From Oscillospiraceae bacterium (GTDB lineage: Bacteria > Bacillota > Clostridia > Oscillospirales > Oscillospiraceae): a stretch of DNA of 53,808 nt. The notes beneath the pieces are model-generated. The model did no database searches. It was not told the origin of the DNA and saw only the letters and a program-made list of their open reading frames with translations. The stretch covers positions 1 through 53,808 of the forward strand of contig SVLV01000009.1 in the NCBI GenBank assembly GCA_015067765.1. The letters are read 5' to 3'. Positions 45,632-53,808 of the stretch are shown piece after piece. The position numbers and the translations under genes are program-made. Position 1 is the stretch's first letter. Every line of letters starts with the position of its first letter.

Positions 45632-47842
45632 TCAATAATGCCGTACCATTCCCGACAGCAGTGCCGTAGGCAGCAACCACAGAGCCGCAAATACCAGCAT
45701 CCGCAGCGGGCTCAGGGCATCAAAAGCACCCACACCGGTCAGGTAATAGGTCAGCAGCAGGCCGATCAGCGCCCCCACATAGCACAGGATCGTTCCCCAA
45801 CGGACTGCACGCAGCAGCCGGCGGCTGCCGATCACCGTCTCAGCAAAGGGCATCAACCCCTCCCGATAGATGATGGCATTGGGACTTCCCATCTCCCGGC
45901 TCAGTCCCGACAGGGCCAGGCGGGCGGATACATCCGGATAAATGGGCTTGATGTCCCGTCCAAACTTTTGCCGCAGAAGTCCCGGTGTGATATTGCTTCC
46001 CCGCACCGCCAACACCGGCTGGATTCTGCTGCGGCGCAGCAGTCGCAGTGCCCAGTCCACATTGCGGGAGGCGTGATACTGGATGGCAAAGATGGCGATC
46101 AGCTGACCGTCCACCGCCAGAAACACACCGGTTTTCACCTTCAGTTCCCGGGGCAGGGCCACCTTTCGCTTCTTCATGAAATAGGCGCTGCCCATGATAA
46201 CGGTCTCACCCCGGATGGTGCCGCCGCAGCCGCCCTCCTCAAAGAACTGGAAGTCCTGAATGGGCAGATGGCAGCCGCCTTCCGCCGTCAGCAGCTGTTC
46301 CAGCAGCGGGACCAGCTGACTGTCTGCCGCCCGAGCCACCGTCGCCGCATAGGACAACACCCGTCCGATCTCCTCGCCGTAGATCTTCATGCCGTTGAGG
46401 CTCACCGTTCCGGGCGGGAACAGATCGTTGTCCGTCAGCACCATCCGCTTGGAGGCGCTGACGCTGCGGGCGCCCTGATAGCCGGCCACCGCACTGCCGC
46501 TCTTGGCCAGCCGCCGGCTCACACGGTTCAGCGGCAGCGTTCCCGTCAGCGGCAGAGACAGCGGCAGGGATGCCGACAGAATTGCCGACCACACCCAAAG
46601 AAGATTCTCCTCATATCCGCCGCTGAGGCAAACCACACCGGCCAGTACCGTGGCCGTAGCCGTCAGCATGGGGACCAATACCGTCTGCCATCTGCCGGCA
46701 GGATCCTGCCGGCAGGCGGTACGGTAAAAGCCTTCCAGTTTTCCCTGCTGCTTGCAGGCGCCGGCCGCAGTTACCGATACCACAAAGGGTGGCGCTCCAC
46801 CCAGGTCCGCCAGCCGGAACGCCTCCCGCTTAGCAGAATTTTCCAGAAGCAAGCCATACTGGCAGGCCAGCAGCAGCAGACCGGCCAAAGCCGCAAAGGG
46901 AAAGAGTTCCGTTCCGTTCACCGCGCCATAGACGCAATCCCCTAAGCACACCAGCGTCAGCACACCGGCCCCCAGGCCTGTAGTAACCTGACCCCGACGC
47001 ATCCGCAGGGCCATCTCCCGCCACACATCCAGTGCCAGCAGCGCAGCAATCAGCAGCAGACCTCCCGGCACACCGCAGCGCAGCAGGGACATCTCCCACC
47101 AAATGGTCGGCAGTGGAGCAAGCGCATCTGCCACAGTCACCGCCACCAGCAGTACCACCGGGATCAGCAGCCACAACAGGTGACGATGCAGCTTGCTGCA
47201 GCAGCGCTTGCTCTCCAGAGCTGCCTGCTCCATATCCGGTTCCGGCTCCTCCGGAGGCTTGGGTTTTGCGGGGCGGGCGGGCCGTTTCACCTGCTTCAGC
47301 CGATCTGCCCACTGGCGAAGCGTATCCAGCCCTCCGGACAGTCCCATCTGCAGGCGTTTCTTTAGAGGAACTTCCTCATCCAGCAGCACATCATCCTCAT
47401 CCAAAACCGAGGAGACGGTCTGATTCATGATCTCCTCCAGGGACATAGACTGCCCGGGAGAGTCCTCCTCAGAATCTCCGCTCTCCGGTTCCTCCGGAGC
47501 AGGCTCCTGTACCGGCTCTGGCTCCTCCCGACGGACACCCGGGAATGCCACCACCTTTTCCTGACGGTGTTCCGGCGCAGGATTCTGTTCTGCTTCCGGC
47601 AGCACCTCTTTCACAGGGGTCCCGGCCACAGGCTCTGCCAGTTTTTCCTCCGGCAAAGCGGGCGGTTCTTCTGCAGGAACAGCAGTTGCCGGACGGTTCT
47701 GGGCAGGCTGCGCCGCACCCTGGCCAAATTCTGCCAGGATGTCATCCAGCGAGAAGGTCTCCTCCACAGTGGGAGCGCCCTCCAGCAGCCGTCCCGTTTC
47801 CGAGAGCAGCTGACCCAGTTGATCGTCCGAATAGTTGCGCAT
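45632..47842 (-). CDS. P-type ATPase-like membrane protein lacking catalytic motifs
   Basis: The 736-residue protein starts with an acidic, Pro/Glu-rich disordered region (1 to ~205), then about eight membrane helices. The stretch from LPLSLPLTGTLPLNRVSRRL through VLTDNDLFPPGTV (about 426-480) lines up with the CPC helix and the DKTGTLT phosphorylation loop of P1B-type ATPases. Here CPC is replaced by LPL and DKTGTLT by DNDLFPP (Asp471 at the phosphoacceptor place). TGE(S) and GDGxND are also missing, while the A/N/P domain framework (GETVIMGSAYFMKK, VFLAVDGQLIAIFAI) remains. I infer a pseudo-ATPase with a scaffold or sensor role. No clear Shine-Dalgarno precedes the ATG, 24 bp after rlmB. 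Confidence 0.7.
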   Translation of the reverse strand: MRNYSDDQLGQLLSETGRLLEGAPTVEETFSLDDILAEFGQGAAQPAQNRPATAVPAEEPPALPEEKLAEPVAGTPVKEVLPEAEQNPAPEHRQEKVVAFPGVRREEPEPVQEPAPEEPESGDSEEDSPGQSMSLEEIMNQTVSSVLDEDDVLLDEEVPLKKRLQMGLSGGLDTLRQWADRLKQVKRPARPAKPKPPEEPEPDMEQAALESKRCCSKLHRHLLWLLIPVVLLVAVTVADALAPLPTIWWEMSLLRCGVPGGLLLIAALLALDVWREMALRMRRGQVTTGLGAGVLTLVCLGDCVYGAVNGTELFPFAALAGLLLLACQYGLLLENSAKREAFRLADLGGAPPFVVSVTAAGACKQQGKLEGFYRTACRQDPAGRWQTVLVPMLTATATVLAGVVCLSGGYEENLLWVWSAILSASLPLSLPLTGTLPLNRVSRRLAKSGSAVAGYQGARSVSASKRMVLTDNDLFPPGTVSLNGMKIYGEEIGRVLSYAATVARAADSQLVPLLEQLLTAEGGCHLPIQDFQFFEEGGCGGTIRGETVIMGSAYFMKKRKVALPRELKVKTGVFLAVDGQLIAIFAIQYHASRNVDWALRLLRRSRIQPVLAVRGSNITPGLLRQKFGRDIKPIYPDVSARLALSGLSREMGSPNAIIYREGLMPFAETVIGSRRLLRAVRWGTILCYVGALIGLLLTYYLTGVGAFDALSPLRMLVFAALWLLPTALLSGMVRHY

Positions 47843-47866
47843 AGTATCTGAATTCTGTAATAATGT

Positions 47867-48646
47867 TTAACCCATACGGCGCTGCCGCACACCCTCATAC
47901 AGCAGAATCGCCGCGGCTGCAGAGGCATTCAGGGAGGAGATCTTCCCCTCCATGGGGATGCTCACCAGGAAATCACAGGTCTCGCGGACCAGGCGGCCCA
48001 TGCCGTCCCCCTCCGAGCCGATCACAATGGCGGCCGGCCCCTTCAGATCTGCCTCGTAGAGGGAAGTGGTTCCCTCGGCAGCAGTGCCAAAGACCCAGAC
48101 ACCCTGCTTCTTCAGTTCCTTCAGGGTCGCCGGCAGATTGGCCACACGGGCCACCGGCATATAGCTGACCGCACCGGCGGAGGTCTTGGCCACGATGGCC
48201 GTCAAACCTGCGCTGCGGCGCTTGGGGATAATCACGCCGTGGGCACCGGCGCACTCGGCCGTGCGGATGATGGCACCCAGATTGTGGGGATCGGAGATCT
48301 CGTCGCAGACCACCAGCAGGGGCTTTTCTCCCTTCTGATAGGCATTCTCCAGCAGACTCTCCACCGACACATACTCCCGCAGTGCCGCCAAAGCAATGAC
48401 GCCCTGATGGGAATGGGTGCGGCTCATGCCATCCAGCTTGCGGCGATCAGCCTCCACCACCACGACTCCCGCCTCACGGGCACGGGATGCGATGTGGCCC
48501 AGGGTCTTATCCTGCTCTCCCTTTGCCAGATAGATCTTATCAATGGCAGTACCGGCCCGCAGGGCCTCAATTACCGCATTGCGGCCCTCGATGATGCCAT
48601 CGGCCTCCAGTTCCTCCAAAGATCTCTTCTTCTCATTTTCTCTCAT
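47867..48646 (-). CDS. rlmB: 23S rRNA (guanosine-2'-O)-methyltransferase RlmB (TrmH family)
   Basis: The 259-residue SPOUT methyltransferase has an N-terminal substrate-binding domain (IIEGRNAVIEAL) and the knotted SAM fold with motif 1 NLGAIIRTAECAGAHGVI, motif 2 IVIGSEGDGMGRLV and motif 3 SSLNASAAAAILLYE. It 2'-O-methylates a guanosine in 23S rRNA; other TrmH-family targets cannot be excluded. ATG 48646 has AAGAGG 8 nt upstream. It diverges from ftsH. Confidence 0.92.
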   Translation of the reverse strand: MRENEKKRSLEELEADGIIEGRNAVIEALRAGTAIDKIYLAKGEQDKTLGHIASRAREAGVVVVEADRRKLDGMSRTHSHQGVIALAALREYVSVESLLENAYQKGEKPLLVVCDEISDPHNLGAIIRTAECAGAHGVIIPKRRSAGLTAIVAKTSAGAVSYMPVARVANLPATLKELKKQGVWVFGTAAEGTTSLYEADLKGPAAIVIGSEGDGMGRLVRETCDFLVSIPMEGKISSLNASAAAAILLYEGVRQRRMG

Positions 48647-48778
48647 ATTGAAGTCCTCTTTCATTTCAGGGCTGCGTTTTTACATTCCAAACGGATATTA
48701 TATGTATGATAGCACATCTTTCGGACAAGATAAAGCAACATTCATAGAAATTTTACAGAAAATCCGACCTGCCGCCGC

Positions 48779-48807
48779 TTGTGACTTTTATATTCTTATG
48801 GTATACT
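48779..48807 (+). promoter_or_regulatory. promoter of ftsH
   Basis: TTGTGA (48779-48784), 17 bp, TATACT (48802-48807). The transcript leader is about 45 nt. Confidence 0.65.
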
Positions 48808-48858
48808 GCCAAATAATCAAATCACCGCATGACGCGGACAGTATGGAAGGAGCCCGGA

Positions 48859-50997
48859 ATGGAGCCCAACAAGAAGAACGACAGAAACAACCGAAATAAG
48901 AAAAACCTGCGAGGTATCTCCACTCTGGTGGTATGGGCTGTGGTGTTGACCATTGTGTTCAACTATCTCAGCGCCTACAGCAGCGATGATACCCGGAAGT
49001 CCACCAGCCACGAGATCCAGTACAGTGATCTGATCTCTCTGGTAGAGCAGGATAAGATCGAAGGGATCCGCTACGAGGGCGGCATCCTCTATGCCACGCC
49101 CATCAACGGCTATCTGCACACGGAAGAGGCCGAGGACGGCAAGGGAGAACCCAAGTACTATACCCACACGGAGGAAACTCCCGTCATCCTGTATACCACC
49201 GCCTTTAACGATGCCAACTTCCTGCCCCTGCTGAAAGAGCATGGCGTGGATATCACCAGCCCGGTCCAGCCGGAAATGAACCCCATCCTGGAGTTCATGA
49301 TGGCCTATATCCTGCCCACGGTGATCATGGTAGGCGGCTTCATGCTGCTGATGCGTCTGCTCAGCCGCAACGGCGGCGGAATTGGCGGCATCGGCAATGT
49401 GGGCAAGTCCAATGCCAAGGTCTACATGGAGAAGTCCACCGGCGTTACCTTCAAGGATGTGGCCGGTCAGGACGAGGCCAAGGAGAGTCTGGAGGAGATC
49501 ATTGATTTCCTGCACAATCCCGGCAAGTACACCGCCATCGGTGCCAAGCTGCCCAAGGGTGCTCTGCTGGTAGGCTCCCCCGGTACCGGTAAGACGCTGC
49601 TGGCCAAGGCAGTGGCCGGCGAGGCCGGTGTCCCCTTCTTCTCCATCAGCGGCTCTGACTTTGTGGAGATGTTTGTGGGCGTGGGTGCCAGCCGTGTCCG
49701 CGACCTGTTCAAGGAGGCCGCCAAGGTGGCTCCCTGCATCATCTTCATCGATGAGATCGATACCATCGGTAAGTCCCGTGACGGCGGCCGTTTCGGCGGC
49801 AACGACGAGCGGGAGCAGACCCTCAACCAGCTGCTGGCTGAGCTGGACGGCTTCGACCCCTCCAAGGGCGTTATCGTTCTGGGTGCCACCAACCGTCCCG
49901 AGGTGCTGGACAAGGCCCTGCTGCGTCCCGGCCGTTTCGACCGGCGCATCACGGTGGACCGTCCCAATCTGGCCGGTCGTCTGGCCACTCTGCAGGTCCA
50001 CACCCGCACCATCCATCTGGCAGAGGATGTGAATCTGGAGAAGATCGCCCAGGCCACCGCAGGCTGCGTGGGTGCCGACCTGGCCAATTTGGTCAATGAG
50101 GCCGCCCTGCGCGCCGTCCGCAAGGGCCGCAGGGCCGTCAACCAGGAGGACCTGCTGGTCTCCTTCGAAGTGGTGATCGCCGGTGCCGAGAAGAAGGGCA
50201 CCATCATCACCGAGGAGGAAAAGCGCATCATCGCCTACCACGAGGTGGGTCATGCACTGGTGGCTGCCAAGCAGAAGAACGCGCAGCCCGTCTCCAAGAT
50301 CACCATCGTCCCCCATACGCAGGGTGCACTGGGTTATACCCTGCACCTGCCTGAGGAGGAGAAGTTCCTCATGTCCCGGGAGGATATTCTGGCCGAGATC
50401 CGCACGCTGCTGGCCGGCCGCTCCAGCGAGGAGGTGGTGTGCAACACCATGACCTCCGGCGCTGCCAACGATATCGAGCGCGCCACGGAGCTGGCCCGGA
50501 ATCTGGTTGCCCGCTTCGGCATGACCGAGGAGTTCGATATGATGGCTCTGGGCACGGTACAGAACCAGTATCTGGACGGCACCTACTCCATGGCTTGTGC
50601 TCAGGAGACTTATGCCGCCGCTGACCGTGCCACCATCGCGATCATCCGCCAGTGCCATCAGGAGGCCAAGCAGATCCTCATGGACAACCGCGAGCTGCTG
50701 GATCAGATTGCTGCCTACCTGCTGAAGAAGGAAACCATCACCGGTCAGGAGATGATGGCCATCATCGAGGGCCGTGATCCCGAGACGGTGGATAACTACG
50801 GTGTCAGCCGCGAGAGCGCTCAGACCGGTTTCCGCCCCTCCACCCCCGATGTGATCGAGGCCCCTGCCAAGCACATCAGCATGGTGTCCGAGGTGATCCC
50901 CGATCCGCAGGACATGGTGGAGGACTCCGCCGGGGATGCTCCTGTTGAGGATTCCCCCGTCGAAGAGCTTCCCACTGAGGAAAAACCCGAGGAATAA
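48859..50997 (+). CDS. ftsH: ATP-dependent zinc metalloprotease FtsH
   Basis: The 712-residue membrane AAA protease degrades misfolded membrane proteins and regulators. Order: basic N-terminus, membrane helix (~20-38), extracytoplasmic region, second helix ([18 protein letters not shown]), AAA domain with Walker A GSPGTGKT and Walker B IIFIDEID, second region of homology ending RPGRFDR, and the zinc site HEVGH. An acidic tail of about 50 residues ends it ([11 protein letters not shown]). The start at 48859 has AAGGAG 6 nt upstream. Confidence 0.97.
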   Translation: MEPNKKNDRNNRNKKNLRGISTLVVWAVVLTIVFNYLSAYSSDDTRKSTSHEIQYSDLISLVEQDKIEGIRYEGGILYATPINGYLHTEEAEDGKGEPKYYTHTEETPVILYTTAFNDANFLPLLKEHGVDITSPVQPEMNPILEFMMAYILPTVIMVGGFMLLMRLLSRNGGGIGGIGNVGKSNAKVYMEKSTGVTFKDVAGQDEAKESLEEIIDFLHNPGKYTAIGAKLPKGALLVGSPGTGKTLLAKAVAGEAGVPFFSISGSDFVEMFVGVGASRVRDLFKEAAKVAPCIIFIDEIDTIGKSRDGGRFGGNDEREQTLNQLLAELDGFDPSKGVIVLGATNRPEVLDKALLRPGRFDRRITVDRPNLAGRLATLQVHTRTIHLAEDVNLEKIAQATAGCVGADLANLVNEAALRAVRKGRRAVNQEDLLVSFEVVIAGAEKKGTIITEEEKRIIAYHEVGHALVAAKQKNAQPVSKITIVPHTQGALGYTLHLPEEEKFLMSREDILAEIRTLLAGRSSEEVVCNTMTSGAANDIERATELARNLVARFGMTEEFDMMALGTVQNQYLDGTYSMACAQETYAAADRATIAIIRQCHQEAKQILMDNRELLDQIAAYLLKKETITGQEMMAIIEGRDPETVDNYGVSRESAQTGFRPSTPDVIEAPAKHISMVSEVIPDPQDMVEDSAGDAPVEDSPVEELPTEEKPEE

Positions 50998-51008
50998 TAT
51001 ATTCCACA

Positions 51009-51039
51009 GAAAACCGGCCCTGCGGCCGGTTTTCTTTTT
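51009..51039 (+). terminator. terminator of ftsH
   Basis: GAAAACCGGCC (51009-51019), loop CTGC, GGCCGGTTTTC (51024-51034), then TTTTT. Confidence 0.93.
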
Positions 51040-51111
51040 ACTGCGGCGGTGCGGCATCTGGTATCATCACAAAATACGAAACTGGCCCTTTTTCTCATAC
51101 CAGTTCTGTGG

Positions 51112-51117
51112 TATACT
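51112..51117 (+). promoter_or_regulatory. -10 element upstream of the pyridoxamine kinase gene
   Basis: TATACT at 51112-51117, preceded by TGTGG; no convincing -35 box is seen at the right distance. Confidence 0.4.
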
Positions 51118-51149
51118 GTATCAACTATGATGCGAAATAGGGTGTATGT

Positions 51150-52004
51150 ATGAAACGAATTGCTTCTATTCAGGATATTTCCTGTTTGGGCCGCTGCTCT
51201 TTGACCGTGGCACTGCCTGTACTGGCAACCATGGGGGTGGAGTGTGCCATTATCCCCACCGCCGTGCTGAGCACCCACACCATGTTCCCGGATTTTACCT
51301 GCCACGATCTGACAGAGGAGATTCTCCCCATCGCTCACCACTGGCAGAGCCAGCAGCTGCAGCTGGATGCCATCTATACCGGCTATCTGGCCTCCCCCCA
51401 GCAGGCAGAGACAGTGTGCCGCGCCTTCGACCTGCTGAAGGGCCCCGATACCCTCATCGTAGTGGATCCCGCCATGGCGGATCACGGCAAGCTGTATCCC
51501 CCCTTCCGGCCGGACTTTCCGCTGGAGATGGCCAAGGTCTGCCGCCGTGCTGATGTGATCCTGCCCAACCTTACAGAGGCCGCTCTATTGACCGGGACCC
51601 CCTATCTGCCTGAGCCCAACGAGGCGCAGGTGAAGGATCTGCTGAAACGGCTGGCCGATCATCTGCAGGTACGCCGCCCGGTGCTGACGGGCATCTCCTT
51701 CACGCCGGACCGCCTGGGTGCTATGTGCTACGATGCGCAGACCGGCGACTTTTTCCACTACGACAACCAGCGAATCCCCGCCCACTTCCACGGCACCGGT
51801 GACATTTTCTCCGCCACCACCGTGGGCGGTCTCATGCGGGGCCGCAGTCTGGAGGAGGCACTGATGCTGGCCGTGGACTTCACGCTGGCCAGCATCCACT
51901 GCAACCGGAATGCGCCCGCCTCCAGCTGGTACGGTGTGGAGTTTGAACGGGCACTGCCCCAGCTGATCCATATGCTGGAGGCACAGGAGGGGCCCCTATG
52001 CTGA
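51150..52004 (+). CDS. pyridoxamine/pyridoxal kinase
   Basis: The 284-residue ribokinase-fold enzyme has the PdxK/PdxY start SIQDISCLGRCSLT, a VDPAMADHGKLY segment, ILPNLTEAALLTG and the catalytic anion-hole GTGDIFSA (HGTGDIF here). It phosphorylates B6 vitamers toward PLP, the cofactor of several enzymes in this window (CysK, the class III aminotransferase). The ribosome site is weak (AGGGTG). It overlaps the following HD-domain gene by 7 bp. Confidence 0.9.
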   Translation: MKRIASIQDISCLGRCSLTVALPVLATMGVECAIIPTAVLSTHTMFPDFTCHDLTEEILPIAHHWQSQQLQLDAIYTGYLASPQQAETVCRAFDLLKGPDTLIVVDPAMADHGKLYPPFRPDFPLEMAKVCRRADVILPNLTEAALLTGTPYLPEPNEAQVKDLLKRLADHLQVRRPVLTGISFTPDRLGAMCYDAQTGDFFHYDNQRIPAHFHGTGDIFSATTVGGLMRGRSLEEALMLAVDFTLASIHCNRNAPASSWYGVEFERALPQLIHMLEAQEGPLC

Positions 52005-52492
52005 TCGCCAAAGCAGCCGAAAAGATGGTGCGTTTTTATGAGGACAGCACCCATGACATCAACCATTTCCTGAAAGTTTGGGCCTATGCCCGCACCATCG
52101 GCCAGCTGGAGGGGCTGGATCCGCTGACCCAGCAGACCCTGGAGCTGGCCGCTATCGTCCATGACATCGCCTGTCCCCTGTGCCGCCGGCTCTACGGCAG
52201 CACGGACGGTCCGCTGCAGGAGCGGGAAGGCGCCGTTATGGCAGAGGAGTTTCTGAAGGAGTTCCGACTCCCTCCGGAGCAGTTGGGACGGATCTGCTAT
52301 CTGGTGGGCCATCACCACACCTTCACCGGTGTCAACGGCTTGGACTATCAAATCCTTCTGGAGGCGGACTATCTGGTCAATGCCGAAGAAAAGGAACTGG
52401 ACAGCAAGACGGTGGCCTATACCGAAGAGCGGGTCTTCCGCACGGCAGCCGGCAGCCGCCTGCTGGAGAGCATTTTTCTCAGCCACGAATAA
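51998..52492 (+). CDS. HD-domain phosphohydrolase
   Basis: The 164-residue protein is a small HD hydrolase: metal His at HDINHFLKVW, the HD pair in AAIVHDIA, and further His in VGHHHTFTG. Related stand-alone HD proteins hydrolyse nucleotides or phosphate esters, often unassigned. The ATG at 51998 lies inside the end of the kinase gene, with AGGAGGGG 5 nt upstream, so translation is probably coupled. What the pairing with a B6 kinase means is not known. Confidence 0.85.
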   Translation: MLIAKAAEKMVRFYEDSTHDINHFLKVWAYARTIGQLEGLDPLTQQTLELAAIVHDIACPLCRRLYGSTDGPLQEREGAVMAEEFLKEFRLPPEQLGRICYLVGHHHTFTGVNGLDYQILLEADYLVNAEEKELDSKTVAYTEERVFRTAAGSRLLESIFLSHE

Positions 52493-52501
52493 CCAAAAAG
52501 A

Positions 52502-52535
52502 AACGGGACAGGCTTCTGCCTGTCCCGTTGTTCTT
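52502..52535. terminator. bidirectional terminator between the HD gene and speB
   Basis: AACGGGACAGGC (52502-52513), loop TTCT, GCCTGTCCCGTT (52518-52529), with T-rich sequence after and A-rich before. Confidence 0.9.
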
Positions 52536-52538
52536 CTC

Positions 52539-53516
52539 TTATTTGCCCCGTTTCTCTTTCGCCTTGGTCAAAAAGCTCATGGCATCCAGCATCAGCTGCG
52601 CACCATACATGGAGGTCATGTTCTGCACATCGCAGGGAGGGGAGATCTCCACCATGTCCATGCCCACGATGTCGCCCCGCTCCGCCACCGCCTCGATGAT
52701 GGCGGAGGCCTCCTCATACAGCAGGCCGAAGGGCACCGGGGAGCCGGTACCGATGGCGATGGAGGGATCCAGCCCATCAATATCGAAGGTGATGTAATAG
52801 TACTTGGCCTCCGGGATCTGGCTGATCACATAGTCCACACCCTTCTGCCGCACCTCGCGGGAGGTGATGATGGTATTGCCGTAGGCCCGGGCATCCTCAA
52901 AATCACTCTTCTGGGAGCTGCCGATGCCACGCATACCGATCTGCAGGATCTTCCCCACATGGGCCATTTCCGAAGCCCGGCGCATGGGGCTGCCGGGGCC
53001 CTCCGGAATCCCGTGGGGATCCTTGGTAAAGTCCAGATGGGCATCGAAATGGATGATGCACAGATCCTCATAGCAATCAAAGGCCCGCAGGATGGGGGTG
53101 GTGATGGCATGGTCGCCGCCGATGGTGAAGGGGATCGCCCCCTTGGCCAGAATCTCGCGGATGGCCGCCTCGCAGTTTTCAAAGCTGCGGCGCTGCTCCG
53201 TGTGCAGCACATCGATGTCACCGCAATCCACGATCCGCCAGTCGCCGCCCAAATAGGTCTCCTGCCGAATGGGATCGTACCAGCCCTCGTGGGCATAGCA
53301 GTTGTAGGTGGAGGCCTCCCGCACACCGCGGGGACCAAATCGGGCACCGGTATTGACAGAGGTGCCCATGTCGTAGGGCATGCCGATCACGGCGATATCC
53401 GCCTCCAGCTTGTCCAGATCAAAGCACAGCGGCGCCATCAAAAAGGTAGGAATCCCCACAAAGGGATTGCACATGGGGCTCTGCTCGATGGTGAAAGGCT
53501 TGTTTTCCATCTTCAT
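52539..53516 (-). CDS. speB: agmatinase-type ureohydrolase
   Basis: The 325-residue protein is a ureohydrolase (arginase/agmatinase family) with the manganese ligands in GGDHAI, FDAHLD and FDIDGLDPS, and a final VEISP segment. SpeB releases urea from agmatine, giving putrescine. Related guanidino substrates are possible, since no arginine decarboxylase is nearby. ATG 53516 has CAGGAGAG 6 nt upstream; a TTG two codons earlier is too close. Single-gene unit. Confidence 0.88.
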   Translation of the reverse strand: MKMENKPFTIEQSPMCNPFVGIPTFLMAPLCFDLDKLEADIAVIGMPYDMGTSVNTGARFGPRGVREASTYNCYAHEGWYDPIRQETYLGGDWRIVDCGDIDVLHTEQRRSFENCEAAIREILAKGAIPFTIGGDHAITTPILRAFDCYEDLCIIHFDAHLDFTKDPHGIPEGPGSPMRRASEMAHVGKILQIGMRGIGSSQKSDFEDARAYGNTIITSREVRQKGVDYVISQIPEAKYYYITFDIDGLDPSIAIGTGSPVPFGLLYEEASAIIEAVAERGDIVGMDMVEISPPCDVQNMTSMYGAQLMLDAMSFLTKAKEKRGK

Positions 53517-53546
53517 AGACAACTCTCCTGTTTCGCTATTTTCTTC

Positions 53547-53575
53547 ATTATATCTGCTTTTTATCGTCTGCGCAA
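53547..53575 (-). promoter_or_regulatory. promoter of speB
   Basis: On the minus strand TTGCGC (53575-53570), 17 bp, TATAAT (53552-53547). Confidence 0.7.
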
Positions 53576-53580
53576 CAGAA

Positions 53581-53612
53581 AAAGAAAGTCCGCCGGCCTA
53601 AGCCGGCGGACT
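53581..53612 (-). terminator. terminator of the sortase-anchored protein gene
   Basis: GTCCGCCGGC (53588-53597), loop CTAA, GCCGGCGGAC (53602-53611); T-rich sequence follows in the minus direction. Confidence 0.9.
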
Positions 53613-53636
53613 TTTATGCTCTTGAAAGGGGGTCGC

Positions 53637-53808
53637 TTAGAAAGCCTTCTTCTTCAGCACCACGACGCCCATGCCCAGAACGGACAGCATGGCCATTGCG
53701 CTGTACAGAGCCACATTGCTGTAGTCACCGGTGTCGGGAGAGCCATCGGGCTTCTCGGCAGCGATCACGTACTTGGAGAAGTGCTCCAGCACGAACACCA
53801 CGATGCCA
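53637..53808 (-). CDS. C-terminus of a sortase-anchored surface protein (partial)
   Basis: The last 56 codons of a gene entering from the right edge are visible. They end with a cell-wall sorting signal: SPDTGD, a hydrophobic stretch (VALYSAMAMLSVLGMGVVVL) and the basic tail KKKAF. This is the pattern of class B/D-like LPxTG substrates of Clostridia, here with SPDTG. Sortase would cleave at the T-G bond and link the protein to peptidoglycan. What the rest of the protein does cannot be seen. Confidence 0.8.
   Translation of the reverse strand, partial: GIVVFVLEHFSKYVIAAEKPDGSPDTGDYSNVALYSAMAMLSVLGMGVVVLKKKAF

Noticed and set aside
48817-51057. A 746-codon open frame on the minus strand
   Set aside because: Antisense shadow of ftsH; no motif in its translation and it runs through the ftsH terminator.
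1-53808. CRISPR arrays, tRNA or rRNA genes, complete insertion sequences
   Set aside because: None was seen; the only regular repeats are the short TGGGYTAA cluster and promoter-linked dyads.

Overview
The window looks like a chromosomal stretch of an anaerobic, endospore-forming member of the Clostridia, most like the Oscillospiraceae/Ruminococcaceae. The reasons are: sporulation genes (yqfC, yqfD, a ylbJ-type gene); a selenocysteine-containing glycine reductase component; the Firmicutes order yqfD-phoH-ybeY-era-yqzL-recO-mutS2; strong Shine-Dalgarno sites with frequent GTG/TTG starts; and a GC-rich composition by eye. No tRNA, rRNA, CRISPR array or intact insertion sequence was seen.

Layout. 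1-655 is the edge of a degraded mobile element: a terminator, a cluster of TGGGYTAA repeats and a ParB-domain gene cut off mid-fold. 766-3446 holds a thiol-redox pair (ccdA, TlpA-like thioredoxin) and a metal-handling pair (NifX-like protein with a His/Cys tail, ZIP transporter). After a PAP2 phosphatase, 4369-7767 is a sulfur operon: a 31-residue, nine-cysteine leader peptide, an attenuator-like hairpin, cysK, cysE and an NhaC-type transporter. 7836-10842 (minus strand) is murI-DUF1934-argS. 11481-14005 is a class III aminotransferase with a YkvI-type transporter. 14377-15786 is thyA-folA. 15823-22449 holds a transglutaminase-like protein, recG, nudC, uvrC and an HPr protein.

The minus-strand block 22623-33976 is the conserved yqfCD-phoH-ybeY-era-recO-mutS2 neighbourhood. 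It is interrupted between yqfC and yqfD by a self-contained module: promoter, tandem glycine riboswitch, riboswitch terminator, grdX, grdE, selenoprotein grdB and a 17-bp terminator. Beyond it lie a ylbJ-type gene, deoC, a DUF1292 protein, nadM, a GH3 glycosidase with swapped domains and a VanY-type carboxypeptidase.

40255-43147 is an iron/peroxide-stress island: rubredoxin-ferritin, and a Fur/PerR-family regulator with a reverse rubrerythrin. Both transcription units carry the same 26-bp operator in the same position relative to their -10 boxes. A lipoprotein gene of unlike composition lies between them. The right end has a second-type EF-G, a membrane protein that resembles a P-type ATPase without its catalytic motifs, rlmB, ftsH, a pyridoxamine kinase, an HD phosphohydrolase, agmatinase, and the C-terminus of a sortase-anchored surface protein.

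The points most worth following up are the polycysteine leader/attenuator ahead of cysK, the riboswitch-controlled glycine reductase module inside a sporulation operon, the degenerate P-type ATPase, and the shared operator of the peroxide-stress genes. Promoter, terminator and start-codon calls are read by eye; family assignments rest on motif recognition, not database searches.
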